A stretch of DNA of 8,498 bases, from NCBI GenBank assembly GCA_022508865.1, contig JAFLUK010000062.1, positions 1-8,498 on the forward strand, written 5' to 3'. The notes under the pieces are model-generated. The model had not been told where the DNA came from. It made no database searches and worked only from the letters and a program-made list of their open reading frames with translations. Below are positions 1 to 4,984 of the stretch, one piece after another. The stretch is from Oscillospiraceae bacterium (GTDB taxonomy: Bacteria > Bacillota > Clostridia > Oscillospirales > Acutalibacteraceae). How positions within the stretch are numbered: position 1 is the first letter of the stretch; each line of letters starts with the position of its first letter. Position numbers and translations under genes: made by a program.

Positions 1-810
1 CTTTCACAGTGTCTTGTTGCTAACGATGTTGATGAAATTGCAGGTATTCTTAACGGTACAACAAACTTTATCTTTGGCAAAATGATTAACGACAATATGG
101 ATTTTGCAGATGCACTCCGCCTTGCACAGGAGCTGGGCTATGCAGAGAGAAATCCCGAGGCCGACATCGAGGGGCACGACGCTTGCAGAAAGATTTGTAT
201 TCTTGCCTCTCTTGCATTCGGCAAGCATATTTATCCCGACAATGTATACACAGAAGGCATTACAAAGGTTACACTTGATGATGTTAAATACGCAGACAGT
301 CTTGGTTATGTAATCAAGCTCATTGGTGATGTTAAGAAAACAGAAAATGATAAGCTGGATATTTGTGTTTGTCCAATGCTCGTTTCCAAAGATTGTATTC
401 TTTCCGACATTGACGACGTATTTAACGGCATTATGGTCAAGGGCGACTGCACCGGAGATGTTGTATTCTACGGAAAGGGCGCAGGTAAGCTTCCCACAGC
501 CTCTGCTGTTGTAGCCGATGTTGTTGACTGCAGTAAGCACTTAAAGGCAAGAAAAAGAATTTTCTGGACAGACAGCGAAAGCAACGATATTGCCTCATAC
601 AAAGACAGCATAACAGCTATGTATGTCAGAATTGAGGGAGAAAGCCACAAGGCTTTGGACGTGTTCCCCGAATCAGAAATCCTTAAGGCAGACGGCAACA
701 CCGTTCTTATGACAAAGGAATATAAATTCGGTGAAATTGAAGAAAAGCTGGAAACACTGAAAAACAGCGGTGTAAATATACTTTCTGCAATTCGTGTAGC
801 TAATCTTTAA
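1..810 (+). CDS. hom: Homoserine dehydrogenase, C-terminal part (5' end outside window)
   Basis: This enzyme reduces L-aspartate 4-semialdehyde to L-homoserine with NAD(P)H, in the cytoplasm, at the threonine/methionine branch of the aspartate pathway. The frame is open from base 1, so the N-terminal nucleotide-binding domain is off the window; 269 residues remain of a family usually 400-440 long. The visible part starts in the catalytic domain with the signature GILNGTTNFI (visible residues 15-24). It continues with GYAERNPEADIEGHDACRK (46-64), which holds the catalytic-site residues Glu49, Asp55, Asp60 and Lys64 by family alignment. GKGAGKLPTASAVVADVVD (157-175) is also conserved. The last 65 or so residues occupy the place of the regulatory ACT domain, but the usual PGVL-type turn is not recognisable, so feedback control by threonine may differ. 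TAA stop at 808-810; no T-rich terminator follows before lysC. Identification is secure; cofactor preference cannot be judged. Confidence 0.96.
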   Translation, partial: LSQCLVANDVDEIAGILNGTTNFIFGKMINDNMDFADALRLAQELGYAERNPEADIEGHDACRKICILASLAFGKHIYPDNVYTEGITKVTLDDVKYADSLGYVIKLIGDVKKTENDKLDICVCPMLVSKDCILSDIDDVFNGIMVKGDCTGDVVFYGKGAGKLPTASAVVADVVDCSKHLKARKRIFWTDSESNDIASYKDSITAMYVRIEGESHKALDVFPESEILKADGNTVLMTKEYKFGEIEEKLETLKNSGVNILSAIRVANL

Positions 811-828
811 GTAATCACCAATTTATCT

Positions 829-840
829 AAACTTAAGTTT
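829..840. promoter_or_regulatory. 12-base perfect palindrome upstream of lysC (possible operator)
   Basis: AAACTTAAGTTT reads identically on both strands. It ends at the first base of a candidate -35 element (840-845), a typical place for a repressor site. The regulator is unknown, and an AT-rich palindrome of this size could also be chance. Confidence 0.3.
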
Positions 841-867
841 TTACATATACTGATAATAGGGTATAAA
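840..867 (+). promoter_or_regulatory. Candidate sigma-A promoter of lysC
   Basis: TTTACA (840-845) and TATAAA (862-867) each match the consensus at five of six positions and are separated by 16 bases. Transcription would begin near 874, which puts the hairpin at 875-894 at the very 5' end of the lysC message. This would give lysC its own transcript besides any read-through from hom. Inferred from sequence only. Confidence 0.45.
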
Positions 868-874
868 AATAAAT

Positions 875-894
875 CTGCCTTGCAAACAAGGCAG
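875..894 (+). promoter_or_regulatory. Leader hairpin just upstream of lysC ribosome binding site
   Basis: CTGCCTTG (875-882) pairs perfectly with CAAGGCAG (887-894) around a CAAA loop. There is no T-run after it, so it is not a standard terminator. It sits nine bases before the lysC Shine-Dalgarno (904-910) and close to the predicted transcript start, so it may act as a 5' stabilising stem-loop or affect translation. No lysine riboswitch is present; the leader is far too short. Confidence 0.5.
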
Positions 895-916
895 GGTAAA
901 TAAGAGGAGATAGGAA

Positions 917-2119
917 ATGGCACTTATAGTACAAAAATTCGGCGGCTCATCTGTAGCAGATGCCGAAAGGGTGTTTAACGTTGCAAAGATTGTAACAGAC
1001 ACTTACAAAAAGGGCAATGATGTTGTAGTTGTAGTATCTGCTCAAGGCGATACAACAGATGACCTTATTGCAAAGCAAATGGAAATCAATCCAAATGCAA
1101 ACAAAAGAGAAAGAGATATGCTCCTTGCTTCAGGTGAACAGATTTCAATTTCACTTCTTGCAATGGCTATCGAAAAAATCGGCTGTCCGGCAATATCACT
1201 TCTTGGATGGCAGGCAGGCTTCCAGACCACATCTTCATACACTTCAGCCAGAATTAAAAGAGTTGAAGGCAGAAGAATTCGTCAGGAGCTTGACCAGCGT
1301 AAGATTGTTGTTGTAGCAGGTTTCCAGGGAATTAATCGTCACGACGACCTTACAACACTGGGCAGAGGCGGCAGTGATACATCTGCTGTTGCTATTGCGG
1401 CGGCACTTAATGCAGACCTTTGTCAGATTTTCACAGATGTTGAGGGCGTATATACCGCTGACCCAAGAAAGGTTAAAAATGCCATTAAGCTGAAGGAAAT
1501 TTCCTACGATGAAATGCTTGAGCTTGCAACACTGGGAGCACAGGTGCTTAACAACCGTTCTGTTGAAATGGCAAAAAAATACGGAATTGAACTTGAAGTC
1601 CTTTCAAGTCTTACTAATAAACCAGGTACAATTGTAAAGGAGAAACCAAAAATGGAAAAAATGATTATTTCAGGTGTTGCAAAGGACTGCGACATTGCAA
1701 GAATTTCAATAAAGGGTATTCCGGATGAACCGGGCTTTGCTTTCAAAGTATTTTCAAAGCTGTCTGCAAAGGATATCAATGTAGATATTATTCTTCAGTC
1801 AGTTGGTAACGAGGGCACAAAGGATATTGCCTTTACGGTAGCCGCCGATAAAGGACAGGAAGCTGTTGACATTCTTAACGCCCACAAGGATGCACTTGGA
1901 TTCAGCTACTGCAAGCTCCACACAAATGTTGCAAAGATTTCTATTGTCGGCGCGGGTATGGAAAGTCACGCAGGTGTTGCCACAAAAATGTTTGAGGCTC
2001 TTTACAACAACAATGTTAACATTCAGATGATTGCTACATCAGAAATCAAAACTTCTGTTCTTATCTCCAAGGACGATGCTGACAGAGCTGTTGCTGCAAT
2101 TCACGACAGATTTTTCTAA
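917..2119 (+). CDS. lysC: Aspartate kinase (aspartokinase), alpha subunit
   Basis: It phosphorylates L-aspartate with ATP to 4-phospho-L-aspartate, the first step toward lysine, threonine, methionine and diaminopimelate; cytoplasmic. The start is set by GAGGAGA (904-910) six bases before the ATG. At 400 residues it matches the monofunctional class of about 400-410. The N-terminal kinase domain (about 1-240) shows KFGGSSV (7-13), SGEQIS (72-77), GFQG (135-138), TTLGRGGSDTSAVAIA (146-161) and TDVEGVYTADPR (173-184). These are the substrate- and nucleotide-binding motifs of the amino acid kinase fold. Two ACT domains follow (about 260-325 and 340-398) and normally bind the feedback inhibitor. 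The second begins ISIVGAGMESHAGVATKMFEAL, the usual allosteric-site motif. It lies 106 bases after hom, so the two form a pathway cluster and may be partly cotranscribed. Which end product inhibits it cannot be told from the sequence. Confidence 0.97.
   Translation: MALIVQKFGGSSVADAERVFNVAKIVTDTYKKGNDVVVVVSAQGDTTDDLIAKQMEINPNANKRERDMLLASGEQISISLLAMAIEKIGCPAISLLGWQAGFQTTSSYTSARIKRVEGRRIRQELDQRKIVVVAGFQGINRHDDLTTLGRGGSDTSAVAIAAALNADLCQIFTDVEGVYTADPRKVKNAIKLKEISYDEMLELATLGAQVLNNRSVEMAKKYGIELEVLSSLTNKPGTIVKEKPKMEKMIISGVAKDCDIARISIKGIPDEPGFAFKVFSKLSAKDINVDIILQSVGNEGTKDIAFTVAADKGQEAVDILNAHKDALGFSYCKLHTNVAKISIVGAGMESHAGVATKMFEALYNNNVNIQMIATSEIKTSVLISKDDADRAVAAIHDRFF
1636..1642 (+). promoter_or_regulatory. 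Internal ribosome binding site inside lysC
   Basis: AAAGGAG lies nine bases upstream of an in-frame ATG at 1652, exactly at the border between the kinase domain and the ACT domains. It codes the linker residues before Met246. Its strength and position suggest independent initiation rather than chance. Confidence 0.6.
1652..2119 (+). CDS. lysC: Predicted aspartate kinase beta (regulatory) subunit from internal start
   Basis: An in-frame ATG at codon 246 of lysC, preceded by AAAGGAG (1636-1642), would give a 155-residue protein (about 17 kDa) holding only the two ACT domains. In B. subtilis aspartokinase II and Corynebacterium glutamicum LysC the same gene yields an alpha chain plus such a beta chain, which assemble as alpha2beta2. 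The B. subtilis beta chain is about 160 residues and starts at an equivalent point. The start and domain border are seen in the sequence; production of the short form is inferred from these precedents. Confidence 0.6.
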   Translation: MEKMIISGVAKDCDIARISIKGIPDEPGFAFKVFSKLSAKDINVDIILQSVGNEGTKDIAFTVAADKGQEAVDILNAHKDALGFSYCKLHTNVAKISIVGAGMESHAGVATKMFEALYNNNVNIQMIATSEIKTSVLISKDDADRAVAAIHDRFF

Positions 2120-2136
2120 TTAAAGAAACGCAAAAC

Positions 2137-2165
2137 AAGCCGCTCCTAACGAGCGGCTTTCATTA
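2137..2165 (+). terminator. Intrinsic terminator after lysC
   Basis: AAGCCGCTC (2137-2145) pairs with GAGCGGCTT (2151-2159) around a CTAAC loop, giving a GC-rich nine-base-pair stem 17 bases after the lysC stop. The T-tract is short and interrupted (TTCATT), so termination may be incomplete. Confidence 0.75.
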
Positions 2166-2208
2166 TGTGTTTTACTATAAAAGATAGAAAAACTACATAA
2201 TCAGTTTT
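2162..2208 (+). repeat. AT-rich imperfect inverted repeat
   Basis: ATTATGT plus GTTTT (2162-2173) pairs with AAAAC plus ACATAAT (2189-2201), with one bulged T at 2194; TTTTT follows at 2204-2208. It could be a weak backup terminator, but the stem has few G:C pairs. Confidence 0.3.
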
Positions 2209-2225
2209 TCCTAATAACTTTAAAG

Positions 2226-2268
2226 AAACACTGCAGTTTTGAGGAACCTTGCGGTGTTTTTTATTTTA
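2226..2268 (+). terminator. Second terminator-like hairpin upstream of polA
   Basis: AAACACTGCA (2226-2235) pairs with TGCGGTGTTT (2250-2259), ten pairs with one G-U wobble and a 14-base loop, followed by TTTATTTT. It has the form of an intrinsic terminator and lies before the polA promoter, so it would block read-through from lysC or end a short unrecognised transcript. Confidence 0.6.
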
Positions 2269-2292
2269 CAATAAAATACTGTGTAAAACCAA

Positions 2293-2321
2293 TTGCACAA
2301 TAGGGTTATCTATATTATAAT
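2293..2321 (+). promoter_or_regulatory. Promoter of polA
   Basis: TTGCAC (2293-2298) and a perfect TATAAT (2316-2321) are separated by 17 bases. The predicted transcript start near 2328 leaves a leader of about 28 bases before the GTG start. A second TATAAT at 2325-2330 has no matching -35 element. Confidence 0.65.
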
Positions 2322-2355
2322 GGTTATAATAGTACAAAAGGAAAGGATTTTTATT

Positions 2356-4902
2356 GTGAAATTACTTGTAGTTGACGGAAATTCCATTCTTAACCGCGCC
2401 TTTTACGGCATTCGCCCTCTTACAACAAAGGATGGGCAATTTACTAATGCCATATACGGCTTTTTGACAATGCTTTTAAAAATAGAAGAGGATGTTACCC
2501 CAAACGCTGTGGCCATAGCCTTTGACCTTAAGGCTCCAACATTCAGACACAAGGCATATGACGGCTACAAGGCTAACAGAAAAGGTATGCCTGATGAACT
2601 TCATCAGCAGTTACAGCCCCTAAAAGACTTGCTCATCTGCCTTGGCTACAAAATAATTTCAAAAGAGGGATATGAAGCTGACGATATTCTCGGCACTCTC
2701 TCCTACTCCTGCAAATGTAATGGCGATGAATGTGTCATTGCCACCGGCGACAGAGATTCTTTGCAGCTTGTTAACGACAAGGTAACGGTAAGACTTGCCT
2801 CTACCAAAGGTGGTGCTGCGCACGCCATACTCTATGATGAAGAAAAAATCATGGAGGACTATGGTGTTACACCAAAACAGCTTATTGACATTAAGGCTAT
2901 TCAGGGTGACAGCTCCGACTGTATCCCGGGTGTTCCCGGCATTGGTCCAAAGGGAGCAGGAGACCTTATTCAGCGATTTAAAAGCCTTGATTACATTTAT
3001 GAAAATCTGGACACCATTGATATTAAGGACGGTATAAGGAAAAAGTTGCGTGAAAACAAGGACAGCGCTTATATGAGCAGAATGTTGGGCGAAATTAAGC
3101 TTGATGTGCCTGTTGATACCAACATCAACAGCTACCTTGTGGAGTGCAAAAATCCTGACGCCGCCGCTAGAATGATGGCTAAACTTGAGCTTTTCTCATT
3201 GATTGATAAGTTTAATCTTAAAGAGATTGAATATGCTGACGAGTCACCAAAGGAAACAAAAAGCTACATCTTTGAAGAATGTAACCATATATCTGACAAT
3301 AATCTTCAAAATGAAGTTTACATCTACAGCAACAACAAAGGCAAAGCTGATGTACCATTTATCTATATAATAGAAAAGGGTAAAATCATAAAGACTGACG
3401 ACATTATTACTGTGCTGAAAAGCCGCTGCAAAAAATATGTATACAGTTCAAAGGAGCTGTTTGCCTTTGCAGATAAGAACAGTTTTGAGATAGAAAACAT
3501 TGTATTCGATGTTACCCTTGCTTCCTATCTTCTTAATCCGTCATCAAGCTCCTATGATATTGACAGACTAAATACTGAATATGAGGTCATACCCTATGAC
3601 GGCGAGAATGAGTTGCTGAAAAATCTTGCTCCAATGGAAGAACTTTGTCATGTGTTAAGCAATAGAATTCAGGAATGTAATCAGCATAAGCTTCTTATGG
3701 AAATTGAACTGCCCCTTGCAAGGGTGTTGGCGAGAATGGAAAACATCGGCTTTGGTGCTGACAGCAAGGGTATTGAAGAATTCGGCAAAAATCTTACTGT
3801 TCAGATTGAGGATTTAAAGCAACAGATATACACTTCCGTAGGAAGAGAATTTAACATAAATTCACCAAAACAGTTGGGTGTTGCTCTGTTTGAAGATTTA
3901 GGTCTGCCCTGCAAGAAGAAAACAAAGTCAGGCTACTCCACCAATGCAGATGTGCTGGAAAGTCTGAAAAACCAGCACCCTGTTATTGATATGGTACTTC
4001 AGTACAGAACTCTTGCAAAGTTGAATTCAACCTACTGTGAGGGTCTCTTAAAGGTAATCGGCAAAGACGGCAGAATTCATTCCTCATTTAATCAGACAGA
4101 AACACGTACCGGCAGAATAAGCTCCACAGAGCCTAATTTGCAGAATATTCCTGTTCGCACAGCACTCGGACGAGAAATGCGAAAGTTTTTCTGTGCAAAA
4201 GAAAATTACGTCTTTGTTGATGCTGACTACAGCCAGATTGAGTTGAGAGTTCTTGCAGATATATCCAAAGACGAAAATATGACCGGAGCCTTTATTGAAA
4301 ATCAGGATATTCACACCATCACTGCAAGTCAGGTATTTGATATGCCCCTTGACTTTGTAACAAGTGAAATGAGAAGCAGAGCAAAGGCGGTAAACTTTGG
4401 CATTGTTTACGGAATAGGTGCGTTTTCTCTTGCCAAGGATATTGGTGTTACAAACAAGGAAGCCAAAAACTATATTGAATCCTACCTTAAACACTACAGT
4501 GGAATTGACAGATATATGAAAGAGGTTGTAGAAAAGGCAAAAGACACAGGTTATGTGGAAACCACCTTTGGCAGAAGAAGATATTTGCCTGAACTTACAG
4601 CAAGCAATCATATGACAAGGGCTTTTGGTGAACGTGTGGCAAGAAATGCTCCCATTCAGGGCACAGCCGCAGATATAATTAAAATTGCCATGATTAAGGT
4701 TGACAAAAGACTTACAGAAGAAAATCTTGAGGCAAGGCTGATTTTGCAGGTGCACGATGAGCTTATTGTGGAATGTCCTGTTTACGAGAGTATGAGAGTT
4801 GCAATGATATTACAGGAGGAAATGGAAAACGCTGTCACACTGTCTGTACCAATGGTGGCAGAATCAGCTGTGGGAGAAAATTGGTATCAGGCAAAGGGAT
4901 AA
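2356..4902 (+). CDS. polA: DNA polymerase I
   Basis: It fills gaps and removes RNA primers during lagging-strand synthesis and excision repair. I chose the GTG at 2356 (848 residues): AAGGA (2343-2347) lies eight bases before it, MKLLVVDGNS is the family's normal N-terminus, and a longer frame from TTG 2293 would run through the promoter. The 5' nuclease domain (about 1-290) has metal ligands at Asp7, Asp109/Asp110, Asp132/Asp134 and Asp185/Asp188, and the helix-hairpin-helix IPGVPGIGPKGAG. The middle 3'-5' exonuclease-like domain (about 300-440) lacks the DxE motif and the YxxxD motif, so proofreading is probably absent, as in Bacillus and Thermus enzymes. The polymerase domain has motif A DYSQIELR (Asp624), motif B with Arg673, Lys677, Phe681 and Tyr685, and motif C QVHDE (His800, Asp801). 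Phe681 at the Escherichia coli Phe762 position predicts discrimination against dideoxynucleotides. It appears monocistronic. Confidence 0.97.
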   Translation: MKLLVVDGNSILNRAFYGIRPLTTKDGQFTNAIYGFLTMLLKIEEDVTPNAVAIAFDLKAPTFRHKAYDGYKANRKGMPDELHQQLQPLKDLLICLGYKIISKEGYEADDILGTLSYSCKCNGDECVIATGDRDSLQLVNDKVTVRLASTKGGAAHAILYDEEKIMEDYGVTPKQLIDIKAIQGDSSDCIPGVPGIGPKGAGDLIQRFKSLDYIYENLDTIDIKDGIRKKLRENKDSAYMSRMLGEIKLDVPVDTNINSYLVECKNPDAAARMMAKLELFSLIDKFNLKEIEYADESPKETKSYIFEECNHISDNNLQNEVYIYSNNKGKADVPFIYIIEKGKIIKTDDIITVLKSRCKKYVYSSKELFAFADKNSFEIENIVFDVTLASYLLNPSSSSYDIDRLNTEYEVIPYDGENELLKNLAPMEELCHVLSNRIQECNQHKLLMEIELPLARVLARMENIGFGADSKGIEEFGKNLTVQIEDLKQQIYTSVGREFNINSPKQLGVALFEDLGLPCKKKTKSGYSTNADVLESLKNQHPVIDMVLQYRTLAKLNSTYCEGLLKVIGKDGRIHSSFNQTETRTGRISSTEPNLQNIPVRTALGREMRKFFCAKENYVFVDADYSQIELRVLADISKDENMTGAFIENQDIHTITASQVFDMPLDFVTSEMRSRAKAVNFGIVYGIGAFSLAKDIGVTNKEAKNYIESYLKHYSGIDRYMKEVVEKAKDTGYVETTFGRRRYLPELTASNHMTRAFGERVARNAPIQGTAADIIKIAMIKVDKRLTEENLEARLILQVHDELIVECPVYESMRVAMILQEEMENAVTLSVPMVAESAVGENWYQAKG

Positions 4903-4931
4903 TTTTAAAATCAAATAACAAGACACCAAAC

Positions 4932-4967
4932 AAAAATGTCTGAACTCAAATGAGTTCAGACATTTTT
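4932..4967. terminator. Bidirectional intrinsic terminator between convergent genes
   Basis: A perfect 16-base-pair stem (4932-4947 with 4952-4967) with a four-base loop has A5 on one side and T6 on the other, so it works as a terminator on both strands. It lies 29 bases after the polA stop and 17 bases from the stop of the convergent phosphoesterase gene, and no other gene fits in the 82-base gap. Confidence 0.9.
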
Positions 4968-4984
4968 TAGTGTTTTAAAATTTA

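Noticed and set aside
4..540. Long open frame on the minus strand opposite hom
   Set aside because: It lies wholly antisense to a clear homoserine dehydrogenase, has no recognisable domain and reads as low-quality Cys/Asn-rich sequence; a shadow of codon bias.
811..916. Lysine riboswitch or T-box upstream of lysC
   Set aside because: The spacer is only 106 bases and shows a single eight-pair hairpin, without the multi-helix core of the L-box or the specifier/antiterminator of a T-box.
2293..2355. N-terminal extension of PolA from TTG 2293
   Set aside because: The extension covers the -35 and -10 elements and the ribosome binding site, and the family N-terminus begins at GTG 2356.
4084..4755. 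223-residue open frame on the minus strand opposite the polA polymerase domain
   Set aside because: Fully antisense to conserved polymerase motifs, with Cys/Phe-rich composition typical of shadow frames.
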